DNA of 64,000 bases from Muribaculaceae bacterium (GCA_017462345.1 JAFTRI010000026.1:51133-115132); one strand, 5' to 3'; shown: positions 51,718-61,154, counted from the first letter of the stretch. Made by a program: numbers and translations. Notes: generated from the letters alone by a model not told the origin.

Positions 51718-53619
51718 TTAAACTTTACGATATAAAGAGTCGTGCTTGCTCTGTATTTTGTCTCTTGCTGATATAATATGCGTAGTTAATTCATATAGCT
51801 GTTTTTGAGCATATGCTAAATTAGGCGTTATATTTTCAATAGCCTTTTTTATGTCAACAAAGTTCCACTCAAAATATCCGGAAGAATCCGTTAAGCATTT
51901 TTCGATTTTTTCCTCAATGTCTCTAATTATACCGTCATTATATTTATGTGGACATATTTTTATTATATCTTGATAATATGTAAATAATAAAATGTCAAAT
52001 GCATTTAGGACAGTGCTGTTTTCAGCAATTTGGCTAACATTTTCACAGGAGCTGCGGTTACTGTTATTCTTAAGCATATCTAATACACTTAATTCTAATT
52101 CAACAAGTTTGCAATATTTAAGATTCAATTCTTTTTTAATGCATTTTGTTGTAGAGTAATTGCATTTTTTGCAATACTTCGTTTCAAATATTTTTGCGCA
52201 TTCTTTGCAAATCTTTTTTTCGCGAATAAGATCTATACATAATTTTTTTCCGCATCCTTTGGGAGTCGCATCAAATTTACTTCCTAAAAAGTTATTGTGG
52301 ATATATTTTTTGCAGTCATAGAAACAATACGCAGTTTCTTTTCGTATAAAAGATTCAACATCATGGCATAATCTTATACCTCTATCATAATCGCTTAAAT
52401 TATAACATAATTCAATTATTTCATTATATGACCGCATTAATTTTCGCACATAATATTCATAAAAATCATTATGTGAACTTCTATCAATTTGCTCCCAGTA
52501 TTTTAGGGTATAGTCTATCGCTTTTTCATAGGCCAATATTGCATTCCGTTTATAAAGTATATTCTTTCGTTGTAATTTTTTATAACAAACACCTAAAGAA
52601 AAGTTGATTTCAATCTGCTCTTGAAGGGATAAATCGTTTTTGGAAACAACAACACTATTGAATAGCTCAATAGCTTCGGCATAATAGCCAGCTAACATTG
52701 CTTTAAATGCTTTAGTATAATATCGTTCATTGATGTCTTTAATAGCATCATCTAATGAATTACTTTTGCTGTTTGCTGTGGCAAATCCCACAGGGTCATT
52801 ATAAATTGAGGATGATTTAATACAAAACATCGATTTTAAAATCGAGCAAATAGGTCTTTTTAAGTAATATGGAATTGTTATTTTCATCATAGTCATATCA
52901 GACATGTCAGACACCTTGAATTGTTCTATGCCAAAAAGAAAAACACTGTCTTGGCGAGCAATTCTGCTATTTATTAAAGCCGGATCCCATAAGCAAAATC
53001 TATCTGTAACGACTGAACATGCATCTACAAGTCTGTATGTTTTAACAAGCAAATCTCTTATCGGTTTTCGACATTCTTCTTGAGTCAAGATGGATAATGA
53101 ATTGTTATATATTGCATCTTCAGTAATGTTATAACAGAATAGATATCCATCCGATTCATAATCATTATTGCATGCAAACCAAAGAGATGTTAATATGTTT
53201 CGGCTAAAATCCACTAAGCAAGTTGCCCCTCCATTGTGTTGGATGTCTGCTAATACCTCTAAATCAGGAGTCTTTGGGGTGTATTTTTGAGGATACAATT
53301 TTCTGGCATCAGAGATTAAGCTTCTTAGATTTTTGATATACTCAGCTTTATTGAGGGTTTCGGACGGTGTTTTTGATGTTCTAATGCGGACTGATAATCC
53401 TGAGCGAATGTACCAACATTTGTTCTTTTCACATCCTTCATGATCTTTGGTTATTCCGCGATATATTATTTGCGTATCAGGATACATTATTTTTCTTAAC
53501 CTTCGTTCCGAACCTTGTCTTTGTGTATTAATTCCAAAATTTTCATTAATGGCACGTAATATATGATATAAAGCACCTATTCCGTCCATGTCTTTGTTCA
53601 GCCCGTTGTAATCTTTCAT
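51718..53619 (-). CDS. FRG-domain protein with TPR-like and Cys-rich regions
   Basis: The 633-residue protein has the N-terminal FRG domain: the name-giving Y53-R54-G55 in IIYRGI and the second hallmark IQHNGGATCLVDFSRNILTS (126-145). Helical repeats follow (about 295-440, e.g. AMLAGYYAEAIELFNSVV), then a Cys cluster (C456, C461, C471, C474, C483, C486, C493, C503) likely binding zinc, and a helical C-terminus. FRG domains occur in phage-defence and other conflict-associated proteins, but their activity is not settled. It is the first gene of the cassette and starts about 13 bases after the shared 28-bp element. AT-rich, unlike the backbone. Confidence 0.82.
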   Translation of the reverse strand: MKDYNGLNKDMDGIGALYHILRAINENFGINTQRQGSERRLRKIMYPDTQIIYRGITKDHEGCEKNKCWYIRSGLSVRIRTSKTPSETLNKAEYIKNLRSLISDARKLYPQKYTPKTPDLEVLADIQHNGGATCLVDFSRNILTSLWFACNNDYESDGYLFCYNITEDAIYNNSLSILTQEECRKPIRDLLVKTYRLVDACSVVTDRFCLWDPALINSRIARQDSVFLFGIEQFKVSDMSDMTMMKITIPYYLKRPICSILKSMFCIKSSSIYNDPVGFATANSKSNSLDDAIKDINERYYTKAFKAMLAGYYAEAIELFNSVVVSKNDLSLQEQIEINFSLGVCYKKLQRKNILYKRNAILAYEKAIDYTLKYWEQIDRSSHNDFYEYYVRKLMRSYNEIIELCYNLSDYDRGIRLCHDVESFIRKETAYCFYDCKKYIHNNFLGSKFDATPKGCGKKLCIDLIREKKICKECAKIFETKYCKKCNYSTTKCIKKELNLKYCKLVELELSVLDMLKNNSNRSSCENVSQIAENSTVLNAFDILLFTYYQDIIKICPHKYNDGIIRDIEEKIEKCLTDSSGYFEWNFVDIKKAIENITPNLAYAQKQLYELTTHIISARDKIQSKHDSLYRKV

Positions 53620-53632
53620 GGTAAAAAATTTT

Positions 53633-53660
53633 ATGTTTTAAGTATATATCTATTTTCGGT
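53633..53660. repeat. Cassette right-end element, copy 1
   Basis: 28 bases, 26 identical to 61,167-61,194 (TTTTAAGTATATATCTATT core then TCGGT). In both cassettes it lies 12-13 bases upstream of the first gene's ATG on the minus strand, and similarity stops sharply after CGGT. It may be the cassette boundary or a shared promoter element; no TTTG / TAnnTTTG pair fits. Confidence 0.7.
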
Positions 53661-53777
53661 TTGCTGTTTTTATAAATTCTTTCAGTTCCATATTATATCA
53701 TTTTATGACCTCATATCTGGCATTTATCGAAGAACACATTGTTGGGATTTTTCGTATAGCATCTGTTGAAGGATTAT

Positions 53778-54030
53778 CTAATCAATCGTTTTAGCGTTTA
53801 ATCCGAAACCGCTGAATATGTTCTTAAGTTCTTGCGCTCCGGCTGAAAGATAAACATCTTCAGAACATTTAAGCGACACACTCCACATTGCATTATCTTT
53901 ATGGAAATTATAGGTTATTCCGTAACTTCCTTCATCAATAACATCATTTTTGATACTTTGTTTGACTATAATTTTTATAGCATTTGCTCCGGCAAAACGG
54001 CATTTTTCAAGTTTTATAGGTTTTGTATCT
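53778..54030 (-). pseudogene. C-terminal fragment of an unknown gene, cut at the phage junction
   Basis: About 80 codons ending in stop at 53,778 read LEKCRFAGANAIKIIVKQSI...ELKNIFSGFGLNAKTID. No start codon exists within this part; the open frame only continues because it runs into antisense phage sequence past about 54,030. The gene therefore lost its 5' end when the phage segment was joined. I do not recognise the family. Confidence 0.6.
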
Positions 54031-55707
54031 CCACCTGTCCGTCTTGTCTTGCTCAAAGCCCGACAATGGGGCGGCTCTACAACATCGCAGTTGTATATGG
54101 CATGGTTGCAACTCGTCCACAAGGTAGGTCTGAACTCGCTTATTATTGCTCATCAAGGTGCAGGTTCTGACGAAATCAAGGATATGTTCGACCGTATGAT
54201 TAAGAACTATCCTGTCGATATGCTGCACAAGTTGGGCGAGGTGTACAACGAGAACGAGCCGAGATTGGTCGGTGTCGGTAAGTCGGGCAGTATCCACCGA
54301 GTACCACAGCGTAACTGCAAAATCAAGATTGGTACGGCTGAACGCCCGGACTCCTGTCGCGGTGGCGACTATAACCTTGTGCATCTGTCCGAGGTCGGAC
54401 TATGGAAAGCCACCGAGGGAAAGAAGCCGGAAGACATCGTTCGTGCCGCCTGTTCGGGTATCCTGTATGCCCCGTACACAATGATAGTGATGGAGTCGAC
54501 GGCAAATGGCACGGGCAACTATTTCTATACGGAGTACAAGGCTGCTGTTGACCCCAAAGCAAAATCACAGTACGAGGCGATGTTCGTGTCATGGTTTGAT
54601 ATCGAACAGTATTCCGAACCGTTTGAAAACGACAAAGACCGGATTGGGTTTGCCCATAAACTGCTCGTTAATAGGGAAAACAACAATGTCACATCCTCAA
54701 GGGAAGAAAGCGGGAAATATCTGTGGTGGCTATGGAAAAAGGGTGCAACGCTTGAAGCTATAAACTGGTACATCAAGGAACGAGCCGGGAAGAATGACCA
54801 CGGCATTATGGCATCAGAGTACCCTTCCGATGATATAGAGGCATTTGTCCATTCAGGCACAATGGTATTCGACAAATACAAGGTTGAGGAGCTCCGGCGT
54901 TCCGTCCGTCCGCCTAAATTTGTCGGTGATGTATATGCTAAAAGTGATGATGGGGCGGAGGCACTTGCCAATCTGCGGTTCAAGGAGGATAATCAAGGTC
55001 TGTTGTGGGTATGGTCTTTACCTGAAATTGACCCCGATGACGACATAATTGACCGTTATCTGACGGTTGTGGATATTGGTGGGCGTACATCCAAAGCCGA
55101 CTACTCCGTGATACTTGTCATTGACCGTCTTGAAATGATTGAGGGAGGGCGTCCGTCTGTCGTGGCTCAATGGTACGGACACATCGATATTGACCTCTTG
55201 GCGTGGAAAGCTGCACAGATTGCTGCATTCTACGACAACTCCCTGCTCGTGATTGAGAGCAATACGGTAGAGACACATGATAATGAGCGTCATATTGAGG
55301 GAGGGGATCAGTCAAGATATATCCTGAACCAAATATCACAAATATATCCTAACCTTTATGCCCGTCGTCAATCTGAGGATGAGATAATACAAGGGATGCC
55401 ACGCAAATATGGTTTCCATACCAACATCGCCACAAAGCCGATGATCATCTCAACGCTTGTAAAGGTCATACGTGAACAGTTATATACCGAACGTGACGAA
55501 CGTTGTCTCGACGAGTATCTGACTTACGAAAAGACAAGCCGCGGCACGTACAGTGCAATTTCAGGAAAGCACGATGACTTGCTGATGACACGGGCTATAG
55601 GGCTGCATATATGTTTCCATGAAATGGATCTGCCACGCGTTATTCCACGTCGTAGGACAAATAAAAGGTCTGAGAGCCATCGTCCGATGACCGCCGCAAC
55701 TATATAG
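54031..55707 (+). pseudogene. Phage terminase large subunit, 5'-truncated
   Basis: From about 54,034 the frame is clearly TerL: the Walker-A-like motif LLKARQWGGST, the Walker-B-like YNLVHLSEVGLW, then the RNase-H-type nuclease with first Asp in VVDIGGRTSKADYSVILVID, second acidic site in LLVIESN and third in KHDDLLMTRAIG. Residues normally before the Walker A (some tens of residues) are missing; the frame upstream belongs to another gene on the opposite strand. About 558 codons remain. Packaging activity would need the lost part. The stop lies 7 bases from the convergent stop of the portal gene. Confidence 0.88.
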
Positions 55708-55714
55708 CGGCGGA

Positions 55715-57667
55715 TTAACGGATTGTTTTTAAGGCAGCATTGGCCCTGTCAACGGCATCCATGTCTGCTCCTTGCTGTACCCGCTGCATCAGTTCCGGGG
55801 ATAGTCCTTCCGGAATCTGACCGGCTGCAATTTGTTCACGTTGGCTCTTGATGCTCTGCAACAACTCGTCGGCAAACGGGAAATCCCCATGTTCAAGCAA
55901 CTGCTCTACACTGATAGCCTGCGACTGCCACAACTGCATCAGCATATCATTTGTTATTGCCCTGTATGCGGGAGTTGAGGTGCTTTCTGTAATACTCAAA
56001 TCAAATTCCACATCCCGTATCTTCTTCGGGTCATATACGATTTGTGTGCCGCTTTTGCCTGCGATGTTGAACACACGCTTTCCGTCATAGAACTGCTGCA
56101 TGTTCTTCACATCCTTGTATGCCCCTTCTCTTATGAATGCGGAGAAACTGTCAAGCAGGTCAAGCAGTGATGTGGTTGCGTTCTGCGTCTGCTGATTGTA
56201 AAGGCTTGCACTCATGCCACTATAACCGGGCTTACCTTGCAACGCCCCGTTTACACCGGATATGTCTTCAAACAGTTTCAACTGCATGTTCAGCAGCTCG
56301 GCGATACCGATATTCGTTGAATTGTTAGCTATCTGCTGGGGTAGAGGGACTCCGGGCTTCACCTGGATTCCGATTACTCCATCAAAACGGCTCCACTCAT
56401 CTGCAACATCTTTCAAGTCCCATCCTTTAGGCAGGCATGTCTCAGGGAACAGCAGCACTCCTTTTGCACTGGCTCTCATTATCCAGTCATATAGTGTGAT
56501 AAGCCTGTTCACGTATCGTTGCTGGTCGATCACGTCAGACACATACGAATGAATCTCCCCGTCTATGAACGGATATGCCATGAATACGTACGGGTGGCTC
56601 TTGTGGTCGTAAGGTGTCTCCCCCTCATCGAGTATATCTCCGAACGGTGTCAGATAGTAATAGTACCAGTATGAGTCCATGAACCATTCTGCTTTTACCA
56701 ACGGGATGTCATCGGTTGGCATTCCCGCCTCCTGACCCTGTTGGAGACGCTCCCTGTTAATTTTTCCGACAAGCTCGTCGTAATCCTCAATGTCAATCTT
56801 GAATATGTCACCATTATTCATGTCATGACAGCGGTAGCGTGGCTTGCACTCTTTACGCCACACTTCGATTACCCTGCAACGGCTTGTGTCAAAGGGAACG
56901 AGAAAATCATAGTAACCCTGTAGAGGATAACCGAACTGGTCGTATGTCATGCCGAGTACATCCTTGTCCCTTGCAAATGAATATATCTCTGCAAGATGCG
57001 TATAATCTTCCGCTGTCCTTGCAAAACGTTCGCACAATGTTTCAAAACTTATATCATGAATCTCCCCGACACAACTCACATCCCATGCACGGAAATCGCG
57101 CATGTTGTTGTCGATGAAGAAATTGTTGGGCTGTACATAGTCAGTCCAATTGTCGAGTTTGTTGTTGCGCCAACCGAACCACTTCCTATGTACTATAAAC
57201 CCGCTTATAAGAAATTCCTCAAGACTGCGGGCATTCACCTCCGTCATCCGGTTTAACTGCATGTTACACTGCAGTACGGTACTCATCGTCTCGCTGTATC
57301 TCTGTTCATCACGGTCACGGGCAAAGCATGTCGGCTCTTTAGCCTGACTACGGTACACTCCGAGGATGCTCCTTACCATCCGTCTGACAAGATTGTTTTT
57401 CAACGGTATGTTGCCTTGGCTTTTGATATAGCTTTCCTCTTTCATGAGTTTCCCGTCGACGCATATCACGTCATCCCACTGTTTGCCATAGGTATAGTTC
57501 TTGTTCCGTTCGCGGTCTTTTCGGAATGTCTCCATCGACAGCCAGTACTGCTGTGCCTCCATCAGGATGCTGTATGCCCGATTGCCACCGAGGCTCTTTG
57601 CGCGAGCCACGCTGTCCGGTTGCGATTCTCCCTTGACCCGGCTGAGACTATGTATTTTTGTAGATGC
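55715..57667 (-). CDS. Phage portal protein
   Basis: The portal forms the dodecameric DNA-entry ring of the capsid and docks terminase. The roughly 650-residue product has the P22-type portal layout: N-terminal YWLSMETFRKDRERNKNYTYGKQW, a central YVQPNNFFIDNNMRDFRAWD, the clip/stem region with ISGVNGALQGKPGYSGMSA, and an Ala/Gln-rich C-terminus. The ATG at 57,667 (MASTKIHS) is preferred to one five codons up. It is convergent to terL, which is uncommon in Caudoviricetes. It looks intact. Confidence 0.85.
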   Translation of the reverse strand, partial: ASTKIHSLSRVKGESQPDSVARAKSLGGNRAYSILMEAQQYWLSMETFRKDRERNKNYTYGKQWDDVICVDGKLMKEESYIKSQGNIPLKNNLVRRMVRSILGVYRSQAKEPTCFARDRDEQRYSETMSTVLQCNMQLNRMTEVNARSLEEFLISGFIVHRKWFGWRNNKLDNWTDYVQPNNFFIDNNMRDFRAWDVSCVGEIHDISFETLCERFARTAEDYTHLAEIYSFARDKDVLGMTYDQFGYPLQGYYDFLVPFDTSRCRVIEVWRKECKPRYRCHDMNNGDIFKIDIEDYDELVGKINRERLQQGQEAGMPTDDIPLVKAEWFMDSYWYYYYLTPFGDILDEGETPYDHKSHPYVFMAYPFIDGEIHSYVSDVIDQQRYVNRLITLYDWIMRASAKGVLLFPETCLPKGWDLKDVADEWSRFDGVIGIQVKPGVPLPQQIANNSTNIGIAELLNMQLKLFEDISGVNGALQGKPGYSGMSASLYNQQTQNATTSLLDLLDSFSAFIREGAYKDVKNMQQFYDGKRVFNIAGKSGTQIVYDPKKIRDVEFDLSITESTSTPAYRAITNDMLMQLWQSQAISVEQLLEHGDFPFADELLQSIKSQREQIAAGQIPEGLSPELMQRVQQGADMDAVDRANAALKTIR

Positions 57668-57838
57668 CATTGGTATAAACATATTTGTGACGGTAACCGC
57701 AAAGATACTCCTTGTCTACGTTGTCCCGCCTTTATCTGTTGTCACTTGAATGGATCATCGACTCATCGGATGCTCAAACATTTAACTGTTTTTTCTTGTT
57801 TGATTGGTGTCTGATGCTTAATTTTGCATCCATTCATT

Positions 57839-58225
57839 ATGGAACAGACCAACAATATAAATGCAATACGTAACACTGCAACCGGAGTTTCCATAACTCT
57901 TGATGTGTATGTTTTTGTAGAAGACGGAGTTTTTATTGCCTATAGCCCGGCACTTGATTTGTGCGGATATGGAAACACTGAAGATGAGGCAAAGTCTTCA
58001 TTTGACATATCTGTACGCGAATATTTGTCCTATGGTTTCTCCCGTAAAACGTTGGTAAAAGATCTGAGGGCGCATGGATGGAAAGTGAAATCCATAAAGC
58101 AACGGCGTATGTCTGCACCGAGCTTTGATATGCTGGTGAACAATAATGATACATTTAAGGATATTCTCGAGAACAAGGAATATCGCAAATTGTCCGAACC
58201 GATGCCATTTCCGGCATTTGTATAA
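57839..58225 (+). CDS. hicB: HicB-family antitoxin
   Basis: The 128-residue product has the HicB fold: VFVEDGVFIAYSPALDLCGYGNTEDEA followed by an amphipathic helix and a C-terminal tail, without a clear ribbon-helix-helix. It precedes hicA by three bases, the reverse of the classic hicA-hicB order. The pair sits between the portal and the large polyvalent protein genes, on the opposite strand to both, as a moron would. Confidence 0.82.
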   Translation: MEQTNNINAIRNTATGVSITLDVYVFVEDGVFIAYSPALDLCGYGNTEDEAKSSFDISVREYLSYGFSRKTLVKDLRAHGWKVKSIKQRRMSAPSFDMLVNNNDTFKDILENKEYRKLSEPMPFPAFV

Positions 58226-58228
58226 TCA

Positions 58229-58468
58229 ATGAATACGCACAAATTATCAAACGTTCCTCTTGCCGACTATCGGTTATTTCTGTCAAAAGCGGGATGTCGT
58301 GCCGTATCTATTGAGGGTGGACACGAAAAATGGACTAAGCCGGGACTTTTGCGTCCTATCATTGTGCAAACCCATGTCGACCCTGTACCTGAATTTATAA
58401 TAAAGAATGCTTTAAGGACACTCGGGCTCACCAAGAAAGATTTCTTCATGATTCTATTTTGCGAATAG
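58229..58468 (+). CDS. hicA: HicA-family mRNA interferase toxin
   Basis: 79 residues with the dsRBD-like HicA fold: DYRLFLSKAGCRAVSIEGGHEKW with the catalytic His in GGHEKW, then RPIIVQTH and EFIIKNALRTLGLTKKDF. Complete and coupled to hicB, so likely functional. It cleaves mRNA when the antitoxin is lost. Confidence 0.85.
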   Translation: MNTHKLSNVPLADYRLFLSKAGCRAVSIEGGHEKWTKPGLLRPIIVQTHVDPVPEFIIKNALRTLGLTKKDFFMILFCE

Positions 58469-58570
58469 TCTTAGTTTAATATTTACTTCTATGTAACCAA
58501 TTCATAGGATATAGAAACAGCCACAACATGAGGATGCCTCGTTTTGAGACACCCTCATTATTTTATGCCG

Positions 58571-59968
58571 CTATCCCGCAATCCTGTTCTCTACGGTTGC
58601 CTCCTCTGCCGGTTTCGATGCCATTTTCACAAGCTCATGCTTTAACGAGTCCATCTTCTGCCGGTAGAGCTTCAGGCTCGTCTCGTCGGTCTCCGCACGC
58701 TCCATCTCACGCTCCATCCGTTTTATGCGCTTGAACTCCCTGTCGAGTTTCAGATGACGCTTTCCGGCATCCGTACCTAACCACCGTGTCACCCTGTCGG
58801 CTGCTCCCGTAACACCGTCGCGGTCAAGCTTGGTCAGCTTGCGCAGATACTCCTTTGATTCCTGATATTCTTCGCTCAGGTCAAAATACATGTCACTGAA
58901 ACGGCGTTCCTTTGCCCGCTCATCCGCACTCTGGAGAAATTTGCGTGCCACCGGGACATTGCGTAGCTCCCTGACATCCTCGTTCCGTATCATGGAGACT
59001 GTCTTGGCGAAACCGTTGACTGCCTTTCCAAGTCCTCCGGTATATGATTCCAGCAGATGCTCCACCACCGCAGGGTTGATGTCCCCGGTATACCAATGCT
59101 CGGGATATGAGACTACGCCGTATCCATCAGTCGTCGATACGGCTTCCGACAGCTTACGCGTCATATCCACGAGGGTAGGGCTTGTGCCCTTGTAGGCTTT
59201 CGTCCATTCAGGCTCATTCTTGTTCCACGGTGTGTCCTTATATATCGGTTTGCCGAAATAATCCGTGTTGCGGGCGGCCTGTACTGCCGGTTGTGCCAAC
59301 GATGGCGAGAAATTGACAACGGCATCCCCGCCGTTGCCGGTGAAGTCAAACGGCAGCAGCCCCGAAAATCCCTCGATGGCTTTCCATATACCGTCCTCTA
59401 TTGTCTCTTTGCCGCACATGATGCTGAATGCTATTTCTCCCATGCCGTAGAACGGACGCAGCTCGTGGGAGATAGGGATAGTAAGGAACTTGCCGGGTGT
59501 AGGGATGTAGAATACAAGGTTGTTTCGCCTTGTCCATTCCGGCAAGTCCCAATAGCTGTCATCATCGTCATCACCACCGGTTATGGCGGCAAGCAGACAT
59601 GATGCCATAGGCAACAGGAATCCTGCACCGGCAAATGTCGACATGGCAATGCTTGCCTTTATCGGATTGTTCTTTACAAGCCGTCCCGCATTTGATATGG
59701 ACTGCATACATGCATTGAAGAACACATACAGGAATCTCATCCATTTTGCTCCGTACTCGCCACTGCCTTTCCGGTTGAAGTTCAGGGTCACCTCCTTGGC
59801 ATCATTAATGCTCCGGGCAACCGAACGTCCTTTCTGGCGCGATGTCATGTATGTCGCAAAGCGTGCCACATCCTCCGTCCCGCGGTTCAGGAACTCGAGG
59901 CCGTCCATTCCATTACGGAATATCTTGGCAGGCATGTGCGACAATCCGCCTTGGAGCTCCCTCAGCAT
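58571..59968 (-). pseudogene. Phage large polyvalent protein (LPD38-like region), 5'-truncated
   Basis: 466 codons remain. The block ARFATYMTSRQKGRSVARSI followed by DAKEVTLNFNRKG, and two TM-like stretches (about residues 108-135), are typical of the C-terminal LPD38 region of large polyvalent proteins, which are normally thousands of residues long and injected with the phage DNA. The reading frame is cut at the border with repeat B: in-frame codons continue only to a stop at 59,993. The protein is thus a C-terminal remnant. Confidence 0.72.
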
Positions 59969-60134
59969 CCGTGGGGATTGTATGCGTATAGGCTAATACG
60001 TTTATTCGTTATGTGTTATTGTGGATGGAGTGTATGATTGTACACATAAATGTGCACAAAATGTAGATAAATAAAGGAGTAATTGAAAATGATTGCTATT
60101 GCTCTGTGCTCACGTGTTCGCTCGCGTCATAGAA
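59969..60134 (+). repeat. Cassette-end repeat, copy B
   Basis: Partner of 49,514-49,678, same orientation, and ending about 10 bases before the stop codon of the four-TM remnant (60,145), just as copy A ends before the four-TM gene. The 29-base identical block is at 60,079-60,107. Here the ATG at 60,089 has a Shine-Dalgarno-like AAAGGAG seven bases before the first shared codons and opens a 17-codon frame (60,089-60,142). Confidence 0.85.
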
Positions 60135-60142
60135 CAAAATGA
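60089..60142 (+). other. Micro-ORF inside repeat B
   Basis: MIAIALCSRVRSRHRTK, 17 codons with AAAGGAG upstream. The first 14 codons match copy A (MIAIALYSRVRSRH); of five nucleotide differences three are silent third-position changes, hinting that this was once, or is, coding. No protein evidence; could be the abandoned start of a gene. Confidence 0.3.
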
Positions 60143-60144
60143 AA

Positions 60145-60354
60145 TCATACTTCAACATTATCTTCCTTTACTTCAGCATCCTCATTCTTCACTTTTAAAT
60201 TATTAGCTTTTCTTTCTCGGATTGTATTCAGATGATTTTGTAGCTGTGTATGATAATTTTGTATATCTAAGAAATTTGCTTCTGGTTCTTTAAAATAATC
60301 ATCAATTATATTGTCTCTTCTTTTTTTGAAAAGATAATACAATATAAAATATAT
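60145..60354 (-). pseudogene. C-terminal remnant of a four-TM membrane protein
   Basis: About 69 codons, with no ATG before the in-frame stop at 60,355-60,357, read IYFILYYLFKKRRDNIIDDYFKEPEANFLDIQNYHTQLQ... This aligns with the end of the cassette-1 membrane protein (YIMLNFIFLHRRNRLLNVYFEEPKR...): last TM segment, RR-N, YF-x-EP, then a helix. So a homologous gene stood here and only its tail and 3' repeat survive. Confidence 0.68.
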
Positions 60355-60404
60355 TCATAATGGAAATAGAAAAATTACTTATAAGTGGTGGTATTAAGAA
60401 GGGT

Positions 60405-61154
60405 TTAATAGTAGGGGATTGGTGGGGTTTGTGGAGGTGTTGAATTATAATCGAATAATTTGGAAACAATAGAGTTGCTATAATTCATCCAATTTGTGTT
60501 CATGAATTCAATGTATTCTAAACGATATCTTTCCTCTTCTTCGTTTTCCAATTTTTTTTCTTTTATCTTGTAAAAAGCATTATTAATGTCAATGATAACT
60601 TTATATTTATCGTTATGTGTTGAACTGTTAGATTTAATGATTTTAATACATTCTGTTATTTTAGGTTTTATTGCTTTGTATGATTCGCTAAAACTATGTC
60701 CTCCTAAATATGCATATTTAAGAGCATTGTTAAATGCTCTAAGTGCATTCCATGCGTATAATATAGGTTGGCCTGCTTTTGTTCGTTCAGTTTGCATGTA
60801 TCGTTGTTGACCGATATTATATGCGCTATAGTACATTGACTCGTTAACCAGTCTTTCACGATTATATTCAATATCGCGAAGTGCATTATGTAGTCTTTCT
60901 TTTTCGGAGTTTAATTCAGATAGTTTAATTTCGAGTTCCTTTAATTTTTCGGATATTTCTATTCTGTTATATATTTGAAAACCAACAACAAATGTGGCAC
61001 ATATCCCAATGAATGAATATGCATGTTCATGAGAAAACTTATACTCTATAGAACTAAAAAACGGGATATTCCAAACTAATAGAGCTATGACTGCTACAAT
61101 AAACATTATTCCTAAGCCCTTTAAGATTGTGTCAATAATATAATTGCTTTTCAT
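60405..61154 (-). CDS. Two-TM coiled-coil protein, function unknown
   Basis: The 249-residue protein has TM segments at about 12-32 and 44-62, a coiled coil at about 66-105 and a soluble helical C-terminus ending in a Pro-rich tail (TPPQTPPIPYY). It is AT-rich. It starts about 12 bases from the shared 28-bp element and is the only intact gene of the second cassette. A membrane-effector role in defence is inferred only from context. Confidence 0.7.
   Translation of the reverse strand: MKSNYIIDTILKGLGIMFIVAVIALLVWNIPFFSSIEYKFSHEHAYSFIGICATFVVGFQIYNRIEISEKLKELEIKLSELNSEKERLHNALRDIEYNRERLVNESMYYSAYNIGQQRYMQTERTKAGQPILYAWNALRAFNNALKYAYLGGHSFSESYKAIKPKITECIKIIKSNSSTHNDKYKVIIDINNAFYKIKEKKLENEEEERYRLEYIEFMNTNWMNYSNSIVSKLFDYNSTPPQTPPIPYY

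Noticed and set aside
53950-54033. First 28 codons of the terminase frame
   Set aside because: This stretch is antisense to the truncated unknown gene and has no terminase similarity; homology begins at about 54,034.
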